The notes under the pieces are model-generated. The model had not been told where the DNA came from and made no database searches. It saw nothing but the letters and a program-made list of their open reading frames with translations. The translations under genes and the position numbers were made by a program. Source: Prevotellaceae bacterium (GTDB taxonomy: Bacteria > Bacteroidota > Bacteroidia > Bacteroidales > UBA932). Taken from it: a stretch of 5,380 bases of DNA. This document shows positions 1 through 5,380 of the stretch, one piece after another. The DNA is taken from contig JAITOP010000122.1 in assembly GCA_031289895.1 (NCBI GenBank), positions 1 to 5,380 of the forward strand. Direction: 5' to 3'. Position 1 is the stretch's first letter, and every line of letters starts with the position of its first letter.

Positions 1-181
1 AATAAACGTGTTCGGGCGACTTGCCTGTAAATGCCAATTCCATTTGCTCTGCCGTTTCAAATTCGTATGCCACAGAGTTATATATCGGCATACTCAGCGC
101 ATTATTATTATCTTTTACAGGATACGATGTGTGCAACGCTTTGGTTTCATAATCAAAACAGTCGGATATTTCTTTTTCCAT
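1..181 (-). CDS. PLP-dependent Cys/Met metabolism enzyme, N-terminal part (O-acetylhomoserine sulfhydrylase-like), cut by window edge
   Basis: Reading leftward from an ATG at 181, an open frame of 60 codons runs off the window edge. The peptide begins MEKEISDCFDYETKALH and carries the family's N-terminal signature: ETKALH at residues 12-17, then PIYNSVAYEFE at 32-42, and SPEHVY at 55-60, where homologues continue into Y-[ST]-R-x-x-N-P-T. This is the start of the Cys/Met-metabolism PLP enzymes (fold type I; MetY, MetB, MetC, methionine gamma-lyase). The spacing resembles O-acetylhomoserine aminocarboxypropyltransferases of Bacteroidetes, which make homocysteine or methionine precursors from O-acetylhomoserine and sulfide in the cytoplasm. 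The PLP lysine and substrate-specificity residues lie outside the window, so the exact reaction cannot be fixed. The leader is A/T-rich with no Shine-Dalgarno, as is usual in this phylum. The gene is co-directional with ppiD, but a terminator separates them, so it is probably a separate transcription unit. Confidence 0.82.
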   Translation of the reverse strand, partial: MEKEISDCFDYETKALHTSYPVKDNNNALSMPIYNSVAYEFETAEQMELAFTGKSPEHVY

Positions 182-231
182 AAATTTTATTTAATATTTT
201 ATCTAAACCTTAATTTTTTAAAAAATTTTGA

Positions 232-262
232 TAAAGGTAAGCATAAATTTTTATTTTGGAAA
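232..262 (-). promoter_or_regulatory. Weak promoter candidate for the PLP enzyme gene
   Basis: On the minus strand, TACCTTTA (232-239) matches the Bacteroidetes -7 pattern TAnnTTTG at all but the last base. A TTTC (259-262) lies 19 bases upstream, where the -33 TTTG is expected. Both boxes have one mismatch in an A/T-rich stretch, so a chance match is quite possible. If real, transcription would begin near 225, leaving a leader of roughly 45 bases before the ATG at 181. Confidence 0.25.
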
Positions 263-375
263 TGTTTTTTTAATCACATTATTTTTTCGACTAATTTTTA
301 TGCTATTATACTTTACGCGGCATGGTTTTGAGCAAAAGCTATTCCATATTCAGTTGGGGATTTCTTTTTTTATTC

Positions 376-463
376 TCCCACAAAGGCTCAAAGTACACAA
401 AGAAAATATTGATTCTAAATGCTTTATGAAAAATATCTTTGTGAACTTCGTGCCTTTGTGGGA
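376..463. repeat. Long imperfect inverted repeat built from CTTTGTG-like heptamers
   Basis: Two 28-base arms (376-403 and 436-463) are reverse complements at 25 of 28 positions and are separated by 32 bases, so a single strand could fold into a long hairpin. Each arm is itself a degenerate triplet of a heptamer. On the plus strand the right arm reads CTTTGTG, CTTCGTG, CTTTGTG at 9- and 8-base steps, and the left arm holds three CACAAAG-type units in the opposite direction. From memory, strings of this type (CTTTGTG..CTTTGTG..CTTTGTGG) recur between genes in many Bacteroidetes and other environmental genomes, so this is likely a dispersed repeat and not a gene-specific site. It lacks a T-tract, so it is not an obvious terminator. 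It encodes no protein I can recognise. Confidence 0.75.
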
Positions 464-490
464 TATTAAATTTATGCACAAAAAACGCAC

Positions 491-523
491 TAAAAAAACG
501 AGACTGCAATTTGCAATCTCGTT
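491..523 (-). terminator. Intrinsic terminator of ppiD
   Basis: The two 12-base arms 497-508 and 512-523 enclose a 3-base loop. Read on the minus strand, the stem is AACGAGATTGCA / TGCAGTCTCGTT followed by a run of T (complement of the A-run at 492-498). The only non-Watson-Crick position is U-G in minus-strand RNA, which pairs as a wobble, but C-A in plus-strand RNA, which does not. That asymmetry, plus the T-run on the correct side, assigns it to the minus strand. It lies 25 bases past the ppiD stop codon. Confidence 0.85.
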
Positions 524-548
524 TATATTTGTTTTTCGTAATAAATTT

Positions 549-2645
549 TTAGAAAAATTTAGAGCGTAAATCTTTTAATTTTGCGGCTTTTACAAGAACA
601 TTATAAAATGATTTGCTTGATGATGTTCTGGTAATACGATTTCGTTCCAATTCTTCGGTATAGCCTTCGTCTGTTCTTTTTGCTGTTACTACATAAGCAT
701 ATACGCCTGTTTCGCCGGCAATAGGTCCATACAATTTATTTTCGTTGCTGCTGCTTACTGCTGCTGCTAATTTAGGTTCAACACCCAAACCTGAAATATA
801 CATCGAACCGAAATTTGTTCCTTCAACCGATTGTTTAACTTCTATTCCGAGTTTTTCAGCAAGGTCTTCGATAGTTGTTACTCCGTTCATTGTCTGTTTC
901 AGAATTTCGGCTGCTGCCTGATGTTCTTTTTCTAATCTCAATCGGCTTTCAATAATTGCTTTTTCTTCAGCAACGGGTGAAAAACCATCTTCTTTTACTT
1001 TTGTAACGGCTGCAATTACAAGCTGTTGGCGATTGTCAATTTCAATTATTTCCGACACATTATTAGCAGTTGCATCGTAAATCCAGCGTATTAATTCGCG
1101 GGCATCGTTATAATTTCCGAAAGTTGTAGCCGAGCGTTGTACTTGATTTTCTTTTCGCAGTTCAATGCCTTTTTCTTGCAGATATGCAATAAATTTATTG
1201 TAATCTTTTTCGCTTGCCACAATAACATCGTTAGCCATTGCATAAATGCCGTTGAGTGTTGTTTTGCTTGGTGAGATTTCGCGTTCGATGGTTGCAAGTT
1301 GTACTTTTTTGGTTTCTATTCCGCGTTCTGTTACTTGCACAATGTGAAAACCGAATTGAGTTTCAACCATCATCATTTTTCCAACAGGTTGCAAGAAACA
1401 TGAATCGTTGAAAGGTTGAACCAATGAACCATCTTTAACCCAGCCAAGGTCGCCTTCGCTTTGTGCTGTGCCGTCAGTTCCGTTGGTTACTGCTAAAATG
1501 GGGAATAAAGCGGGAGTTGCTTTTACTAAATTTAGCAAGCTGTCGGCTTTATGTTTTGCATCATCATAACTTTGCTGATTTTGTTCGTAACGAATAAGAA
1601 TATGGCGTGCGCGAACCGAATCGGGTAAGTTTTTAATATCGCTTATGCGTGCTGTTTTGTACGAATAATTATCAACATAAACAGGAAGCACATCTTCTTT
1701 TGTTGCCGAAAATGCAAATTCTGCAAGTTCCGAATCTAATTCGTCTTTTTTGTAATATTTTGTTAATGGCGCAACATCCGAATTTGCTATTGCAAACTGA
1801 AATGCATCTGTTGTGCTTGCTAAGTCAGCGGCTATTGCATCCATTTTTTCTTTGGCTTTAACAAAATCTTCTTCTGACGGAAGAATAGGAAAAACAACAT
1901 ATTCTACATCGCGCGATTCGGTTTGCTCAAAACTGTTTTTGTTTTCGTTATAATATTTATTTATTTCGCTGTCGCTCACAACAATCGAACTATCGCGTTC
2001 GGGGCTGTAATTTTGCACGATATAGTTAAATTCCACATTAACAGAACGGTCGGCAACTCCACTTTTTACTTGCAGACTGTTTACATACTCCGATTTGTTA
2101 ATCAAAGTGGTGTATTTTTCAATTTTTCTGTTGTTTATTATTTCAACTTCCAGATAATTTATCAACAGTTGTCTGTTGCCGTCTCCATCTGCATTTGCCC
2201 AGAAAAAGTTGATATTTTCCCAATTCGGTTGTCCCGTAGTTTGGTCGGCAAAAAGGTTTGCCACGATAGGCGAAAGATTATTACCTTTTGCCAAATCAAA
2301 AAGTTCGGCATCCGAAACGCCCAAACCGATTTTATCGTATTCTTTTTCGAAAATGTTTTTAATAATAAACGAATTCCACGCATTTTGTTTTGCTCTTTCC
2401 GCCGACTCTGTGCTTTGTCCTTGATAAAGAATCTGTTCAACCTGTGTGTAATATTCCATTTGACGGGAATAATCCTGTGCCGAAATTACTGTACCATTCA
2501 TTTCGCCAACATCATTTACCGACGAAAACATATTGCTAACCGTTTGCAACGATTTCGGGTCGATAATAAATGAAAGAAGCGCTACGCTGATAATAACTAA
2601 TATCAGCCAGCCCGCTTTTGTTCTAATTTGCTCTAAAACAGCCAT
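549..2645 (-). CDS. ppiD: PpiD-like membrane-anchored peptidyl-prolyl cis-trans isomerase / periplasmic folding chaperone
   Basis: This complete 698-residue protein should be anchored in the inner membrane and face the periplasm, where PpiD proteins assist folding of exported and outer-membrane proteins. Residues 1-11 (MAVLEQIRTKA) are short and basic. A single hydrophobic helix follows at about 12-28, with no signal-peptidase site evident, so it should act as an uncleaved anchor. Residues about 45-240 match the SurA/PpiD N-terminal chaperone region, including the typical GEMNGTVISAQDYSRQ segment (47-62). A parvulin (PpiC-type) domain spans about 342-442. Its ARHILIRY (345-352), EGDLGW (397-402) and FGFHIVQV (431-438) keep the family's key H348, D399 and H434, so this domain may be catalytic, unlike the inactive one of E. 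coli PpiD. Residues about 455-698 form the C-terminal chaperone region and end naturally at LRSKFF. The start at 2645 fits the membrane-anchor position and lies about 45 bases downstream of the predicted transcription start. Length fits Bacteroidetes homologues (about 700). It has its own promoter and terminator. Confidence 0.93.
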   Translation of the reverse strand: MAVLEQIRTKAGWLILVIISVALLSFIIDPKSLQTVSNMFSSVNDVGEMNGTVISAQDYSRQMEYYTQVEQILYQGQSTESAERAKQNAWNSFIIKNIFEKEYDKIGLGVSDAELFDLAKGNNLSPIVANLFADQTTGQPNWENINFFWANADGDGNRQLLINYLEVEIINNRKIEKYTTLINKSEYVNSLQVKSGVADRSVNVEFNYIVQNYSPERDSSIVVSDSEINKYYNENKNSFEQTESRDVEYVVFPILPSEEDFVKAKEKMDAIAADLASTTDAFQFAIANSDVAPLTKYYKKDELDSELAEFAFSATKEDVLPVYVDNYSYKTARISDIKNLPDSVRARHILIRYEQNQQSYDDAKHKADSLLNLVKATPALFPILAVTNGTDGTAQSEGDLGWVKDGSLVQPFNDSCFLQPVGKMMMVETQFGFHIVQVTERGIETKKVQLATIEREISPSKTTLNGIYAMANDVIVASEKDYNKFIAYLQEKGIELRKENQVQRSATTFGNYNDARELIRWIYDATANNVSEIIEIDNRQQLVIAAVTKVKEDGFSPVAEEKAIIESRLRLEKEHQAAAEILKQTMNGVTTIEDLAEKLGIEVKQSVEGTNFGSMYISGLGVEPKLAAAVSSSNENKLYGPIAGETGVYAYVVTAKRTDEGYTEELERNRITRTSSSKSFYNVLVKAAKLKDLRSKFF

Positions 2646-2696
2646 TTGTATTTATTTTTTCAAATTTTGTTATAAAAATCCATATTTTTAGGACTG

Positions 2697-2726
2697 CAAA
2701 GGTAAAAATAATTTGCACAATGCAAA
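2697..2726 (-). promoter_or_regulatory. Promoter of ppiD (Bacteroidetes type)
   Basis: On the minus strand, TACCTTTG (2697-2704) is an exact match to the Bacteroidetes -7 element TAnnTTTG. An exact TTTG -33 element (2723-2726) lies 18 bases upstream, within the normal spacing for the primary sigma factor of this phylum. Transcription would start near 2690, giving a leader of about 45 A/T-rich bases before the ATG at 2645. The -33 box lies inside a perfect inverted repeat. Confidence 0.78.
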
Positions 2727-2730
2727 TTAT
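2708..2730. promoter_or_regulatory. Perfect inverted repeat over the ppiD -33 element (candidate operator)
   Basis: The arms ATAATTTGCA (2708-2717) and TGCAAATTAT (2721-2730) are perfect 10-base reverse complements around CAA. The TTTG -33 box of the ppiD promoter is within the right arm, and the site lies about 40 bases upstream of the purD -7 candidate. Dyads of this size over a promoter commonly bind dimeric regulators, and here one could affect both divergent genes. The regulator, if any, is unknown. The A/T-rich context raises the chance of random palindromes, but the TGCA-centred GC positions make this one less likely to be accidental. Confidence 0.5.
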
Positions 2731-2771
2731 ATATGTTGAAAATATTTAGATAAAAATTTGAATAATATTAT

Positions 2772-2779
2772 TATTTTTG
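2772..2779 (+). promoter_or_regulatory. Probable -7 element of the purD operon promoter
   Basis: TATTTTTG (2772-2779) matches TAnnTTTG exactly and would place transcription start near 2786, about 35 bases before the purD ATG. The -33 partner is unclear. TTTG at 2757-2760 is only 11 bases upstream, and TTTA at 2745-2748 is 23 bases upstream with one mismatch. A 12-base A/T palindrome (2761-2772) fills the spacer. Before the ATG there is a T-run then GAAAA, without a Shine-Dalgarno. Confidence 0.45.
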
Positions 2780-2820
2780 CGCTACAAACGTATTTTACGG
2801 TTAAATTTTTTTTTTGAAAA

Positions 2821-4104
2821 ATGAATATTTTATTATTAGGAGCGGGTGGCAGAGAACACGCTTTTGCTTGGAAGATAGTGCAAAGCAAGCAGTTAGAAAA
2901 TCTGTATATTGCGCCCGGAAATCCGGGAACGGAATTATTGGGCGAAAATGTTAATATCAATATTAATGATTTTGAGGAAATCAAAAATTTTTGTATTGTT
3001 AAAAAAATAAACATGATTATTGTCGGTCCCGAAGAACCTTTGGTTAACGGAATTTCCGATTTTTTTATCAACAACGAAAAATTGAAAAATATTGCCGTAA
3101 TAGGAGCGTCAAAAACAGGCGCATTGCTTGAAGGCAGCAAAGATTTTGCAAAAAAATTTATGCAAAAAAATAATATCCCGACAGCGCGATACAAAACATT
3201 TTCGCTTGCCGCGATTAACGCAGGATTTGAATTTCTTGAAACGCTCGAACCGCCTTATGTTCTTAAAGCTGACGGGCTTGCAGCAGGCAAAGGTGTTGTG
3301 ATTTGCGAAAATATTAATGATGCAAAAATAACTCTTAGCGAAATGTTAAACGGAAAATTTGGCGCAGCAAGTCGAAAAGTTGTTATCGAAGAATTTTTGA
3401 GCGGCATCGAAGTTTCGATGTTCGTGCTGACCGATGGAATTTCATACAAACTATTGCCCGAAGCCAAAGATTATAAGCGAATTGGCGATGGCGACAAAGG
3501 CGCAAACACAGGCGGAATGGGCGCGGTGTCGCCAGTGTGCTTTGTTGACGATGACTTTAAACAAAAAGTTTGCGAGCGAATTATAGAGCCGACAATCGCA
3601 GGCTTAAAAATTCAGAAAATAAATTATCAGGGTTTTATTTTTTTAGGATTAATGAACTGTGGCGGCGAACCTTACGTGATTGAATACAACGTCAGAATGG
3701 GCGACCCCGAAACCGAAGTTGTTTTTCCGCGACTTGATGCCGATTTGCTTGATTTATTCGACGGCGTTGCAACAAAAACGCTTAACAGTAAAAAGTGTGA
3801 AACGCACGCACTGTCGGCAGTTACGGTGGTTTGCGTTTCGGGCGGCTATCCCGATTTGTACAAAAAAGGTATTGAAATATCAGGAATTGAAAATGCTGAT
3901 GAAAGCATAATTTTTCAAGCAGGAACAGCAGTTTGCGATGGCAAATTGCAAACTTCGGGCGGCAGAGTTTTAACAGTAACATCGCTTGCCGATACAATTG
4001 AAAACGCTTTGCAAAAATCATATTCAAGCATTGCAAAAATCAATTTTCGGGATATGTATTTTCGCAAAGATATTGGACAGGATTTATTGAATTATAAAAA
4101 ATGA
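2821..4104 (+). CDS. purD: Phosphoribosylamine--glycine ligase (GAR synthetase)
   Basis: PurD joins glycine to 5-phosphoribosylamine using ATP, giving glycinamide ribonucleotide, the second step of de novo purine synthesis in the cytoplasm. The 427-residue length fits the family (E. coli about 429), and all three domains are present. The N-terminal domain (about 1-100) starts with the GAGGREHAFAWK loop (7-18) and holds GPEEPLVNG (69-77). The ATP-grasp domain (about 101-294) holds KADGLAAGKGVV (149-160), IEEFLSGIEVS (189-199) and GDKGANTGGMGAVSP (224-238). The metal- and phosphate-binding EYNVRMGDPETEV (288-300) comes at its end. The C-terminal domain (about 328-420) includes VSGGYPDLYKKG (339-350). 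I see no missing catalytic residue and no frameshift. The ATG at 2821 puts the glycine-rich loop at the normal distance from the N-terminus. Its stop codon overlaps the next gene's start by four bases, implying an operon. It is divergent from ppiD across 175 bases. Confidence 0.98.
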   Translation: MNILLLGAGGREHAFAWKIVQSKQLENLYIAPGNPGTELLGENVNININDFEEIKNFCIVKKINMIIVGPEEPLVNGISDFFINNEKLKNIAVIGASKTGALLEGSKDFAKKFMQKNNIPTARYKTFSLAAINAGFEFLETLEPPYVLKADGLAAGKGVVICENINDAKITLSEMLNGKFGAASRKVVIEEFLSGIEVSMFVLTDGISYKLLPEAKDYKRIGDGDKGANTGGMGAVSPVCFVDDDFKQKVCERIIEPTIAGLKIQKINYQGFIFLGLMNCGGEPYVIEYNVRMGDPETEVVFPRLDADLLDLFDGVATKTLNSKKCETHALSAVTVVCVSGGYPDLYKKGIEISGIENADESIIFQAGTAVCDGKLQTSGGRVLTVTSLADTIENALQKSYSSIAKINFRDMYFRKDIGQDLLNYKK

Positions 4105-5099
4105 TTTTCGATTTTTTTCAACCGCGCGGCATAAAACGTTTTGTTTTTATTTTGTTTGGCATTACAGTTTTGTTTTGGCAAAAAATAATTTTGTTTGGTG
4201 AAATTAGTTCGCCGCCGCCGATTATTTCGATTGATGCGCTTTTAAATTCGCTTACGAGCGTAAGTATTTATTTGTCAGCAATTATAAAAATATTGCTGTT
4301 GATTTTGTGTTCGTACAGTTTTATTGTTATGCTTTCGGCACACGATGTTTTGCCCGGCAAAAAACATCTTGCCGTAGTTTTGTTTTTGGCAATTATAAGC
4401 GTTTTTGCAGATGCTCAAAATATCGCGAATATAGCATTGGCATTTACTTTTCAATCATTTGCGTTTTTTAATGTTTTTAGCACATACCATAGCGAAAAAA
4501 TAAAATCCTATGCTTTTATTGCAGCATTTTTAGCAGGAATTTCGGTAATGTTTTATTTCCCGTTTATCGTGGTGATTATAAGTTTGATAATAGGACTTTG
4601 GATTTTTAGTGTGGCAACAACGCGAAATATTATATCTGTAATTTTCGGATTTTTTGCGCCATTTGTTTTTCTATTTTATTTCTATCAATTTGTATATCAC
4701 GACGTTAATTTGATATTATCTGTCATCGAAAACAATTTCAAAAATTTAATTTCAATATCATTTAATTTTGACGATTTTAATAATATCACAACAATTTTTA
4801 TGGCATTTGTTTTTCTTGTTTCTTTTGTTGCTATACCTAAAATACGCAACGTTAAATACGCCAAAAACGTACACAAAAAAAACGACCAAATGTTTTATTT
4901 TCTGTTTTTTACGTCTGTGCCTAGTATTGTATTGATTAGCAGTATGAAATTATACGGAATAATAATATTCGGAATGTCGGCGGCATATCTGATAACAAGA
5001 TTTTCACAACTCGTAAAACGCGAACGGATAGCCGAAGTCATTGTTATTGTGATATTAATAGCAGCTATTGCTTATAATAATTATGCGATTTTTGTTTAA
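4101..5099 (+). CDS. Multi-pass membrane protein, DUF6427-like, function unknown
   Basis: This 332-residue protein is strongly hydrophobic, with about nine to eleven probable membrane helices. The approximate segments are 12-32, 56-78, 88-104, 108-125, 136-155, 156-172, 175-198, 229-246, 264-281, 284-299 and 310-330. Its N-terminus is short and basic (IFDFFQPRGIKRF), and a polar loop with PPP at 38-40 follows helix 1. The central stretch, AFFNVFSTYHSEK (121-133) then FLAGISVMFYFPFIVVIISLIIGLW and a helix ending near YQFVYH (195-200), resembles what I remember of DUF6427. That is a Bacteroidetes membrane family often placed near purD or nucleotide-metabolism genes; the assignment rests on pattern only. 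A basic loop (about 248-262, KIRNVKYAKNVHKK) is probably cytoplasmic. The ATG lies within the purD stop (ATGA), indicating translational coupling. The codon and base composition is like that of its neighbours, apart from the excess of Phe and Ile expected for a membrane protein. I know of no established function. A role as transporter or as a polymerase/ligase of glycans is possible but unsupported. Confidence 0.85.
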   Translation: MIFDFFQPRGIKRFVFILFGITVLFWQKIILFGEISSPPPIISIDALLNSLTSVSIYLSAIIKILLLILCSYSFIVMLSAHDVLPGKKHLAVVLFLAIISVFADAQNIANIALAFTFQSFAFFNVFSTYHSEKIKSYAFIAAFLAGISVMFYFPFIVVIISLIIGLWIFSVATTRNIISVIFGFFAPFVFLFYFYQFVYHDVNLILSVIENNFKNLISISFNFDDFNNITTIFMAFVFLVSFVAIPKIRNVKYAKNVHKKNDQMFYFLFFTSVPSIVLISSMKLYGIIIFGMSAAYLITRFSQLVKRERIAEVIVIVILIAAIAYNNYAIFV

Positions 5100-5105
5100 A
5101 TTAGT

Positions 5106-5130
5106 TTATAAAGTTATAAAGTTTGTAAAG
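5106..5130 (+). repeat. Short tandem repeat of TTATAAAG
   Basis: Two exact TTATAAAG copies (5106-5113, 5114-5121) are followed by a degenerate TTTGTAAAG (5122-5130), right after the stop of the membrane-protein gene. No role is evident, and slippage in A/T-rich DNA could produce it. Confidence 0.55.
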
Positions 5131-5171
5131 ACCAAATCAACAACAAAATAACAAAAAATAAATAACCTGTA

Positions 5172-5206
5172 AAAGATGGAATGAATCCGTCAGGATTCAA
5201 ATCTTT
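5172..5206 (-). repeat. REP-like stem-loop unit A
   Basis: An inner 7-base stem TGAATCC / GGATTCA (5182-5188, 5193-5199) closes a GTCA loop. An outer 6-base stem AAAGAT / ATCTTT (5172-5177, 5201-5206) extends it past an asymmetric bulge. Read on the minus strand, TTTCTATAAA precedes the hairpin. From memory this resembles short dispersed repeats with a CTGACGG-type loop that are common between genes in Bacteroidetes. As the first strong hairpin after the purD operon it might stabilise or end the transcript, but no T-run follows. Confidence 0.6.
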
Positions 5207-5278
5207 ATAGAAAACGAACATCCACACAACATACGACCCAGAACGGGGTCGAACAATGGGAAATTTCTACATTTCTAT
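5207..5278. repeat. REP-like stem-loop unit B with symmetric flanking heptamers
   Basis: A GC-rich hairpin, CGACCC / GGGTCG (5234-5239, 5246-5251) with a 6-base loop, stands out from the A/T-rich surroundings. It is flanked by ATAGAAA (5207-5213) and its reverse complement TTTCTAT (5272-5278), each exactly 20 bases from the hairpin. The whole 72-base block is therefore centred on 5242/5243. The intervening 20-base arms do not pair with each other. At the right edge, ATTTCTAC (5263-5270) and ATTTCTAT (5271-5278) form a near-exact tandem pair. Confidence 0.6.
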
Positions 5279-5318
5279 CAACATAAAATCCCTATCGGGT
5301 GGGGTGTAAATATGTTGA
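5278..5318 (+). repeat. REP-like stem-loop unit C, degenerate
   Basis: The plus-strand order TTTCTAT, ACAT, then CCCTATCGGG (5290-5299) parallels the inverted arrangement of unit A, but its hairpin core is only CCC / GGG. The 8-base arms TCAACATA (5278-5285) and TATGTTGA (5311-5318) are perfect reverse complements enclosing it, so the block can still fold. It is oriented opposite to unit A and looks like a decayed copy of the same repeat type. Confidence 0.45.
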
Positions 5319-5380
5319 AAACGATTAAAACATAGTCGTTCTAAATTTGTCAATTTGTTTTAACCCTTATTTTCAAAAGT

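Larger units (their letters stand above)
182..548. other. Non-coding gap between the PLP enzyme and ppiD
   Basis: I see no credible gene in these 367 bases. The open frames across them read as low-complexity Phe/Ile/Lys-rich translations of A/T-rich DNA and resemble no protein family. The gap holds, from right to left on the transcribed strand, the ppiD terminator, a long imperfect inverted repeat, and an A/T-rich leader for the PLP enzyme that includes a weak promoter candidate. A perfect 16-bp A/T palindrome (six T followed by six A, flanked by AA and TT) lies at 212-227. It is probably chance in such A/T-rich DNA, but it falls in the expected 5' leader. Confidence 0.7.

Noticed and set aside
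8..569. Two overlapping plus-strand open frames (8-331 and 228-569)
   Set aside because: Their translations are low-complexity, Phe/Ile/Lys-rich and family-less. The first lies antisense to the PLP enzyme start, and the second spans the inverted repeat and the terminator.
1923..2573. 216-codon plus-strand open frame antisense to ppiD
   Set aside because: It lies wholly inside the well-supported ppiD gene in antisense, has no promoter or recognisable domain, and looks like a codon-bias shadow.
2727..3194. 155-codon minus-strand open frame overlapping the start of purD
   Set aside because: It is antisense to the purD N-terminal domain and to the purD promoter region, and resembles no known protein.
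5172..5318. CRISPR array
   Set aside because: The repeated units are stem-loops in mixed orientation with irregular spacing. There is no constant repeat alternating with unique spacers, and no cas gene.
5319..5380. Possible promoter or start of a further gene at the right edge
   Set aside because: TTTG at 5346-5349 has no acceptable TAnnTTTG partner on the plus strand, the minus strand offers TTGACA with wrong spacing, and no coding start is visible. The weak AACGA/TCGTT pair at 5320-5340 is too short to call.

Overview
The window looks like chromosomal DNA of a low-GC Bacteroidetes (Bacteroidota). Three signs agree. The promoters match the Bacteroidetes TTTG / TAnnTTTG pattern. The starts have A/T-rich leaders without a Shine-Dalgarno sequence. 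The gene content also fits: a long PpiD-type chaperone, and purD overlapping a membrane-protein gene of a Bacteroidetes-type family. I see no phage, plasmid or defence genes. This is mostly housekeeping sequence, and the less ordinary material lies in the non-coding gaps.

Layout, left to right. Positions 1-181 (minus) hold the first 60 codons of a PLP-dependent Cys/Met-metabolism enzyme (O-acetylhomoserine sulfhydrylase-like), cut by the window edge. Positions 182-548 are a non-coding gap with a weak promoter candidate, a long imperfect inverted repeat built from CTTTGTG-like heptamers (376-463), and an intrinsic terminator (491-523) for the gene to its right. Positions 549-2645 (minus) encode a complete 698-residue membrane-anchored PpiD-like peptidyl-prolyl isomerase. 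Positions 2646-2820 are a divergent promoter region with a textbook Bacteroidetes promoter for ppiD, overlapped by a perfect 10-bp-arm inverted repeat, and a probable -7 element for purD. Positions 2821-4104 (plus) are purD. Positions 4101-5099 (plus) are a 332-residue multi-pass membrane protein resembling the DUF6427 family, starting inside the purD stop codon (ATGA overlap). Positions 5100-5380 have no gene and hold a short tandem repeat and a cluster of three REP-like stem-loop units.

Functionally there are three transcription units: the PLP enzyme alone (minus), ppiD alone (minus, own promoter and terminator), and purD plus the membrane protein (plus, translationally coupled). ppiD serves envelope protein folding and purD performs the second step of purine synthesis. 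The coupled membrane protein has no established function that I know of. I did not find a convincing new multi-gene system. The best leads are the palindrome over the ppiD promoter, the symmetric REP-like element after the purD operon, the heptamer-built inverted repeat, and the purD/membrane-protein coupling.
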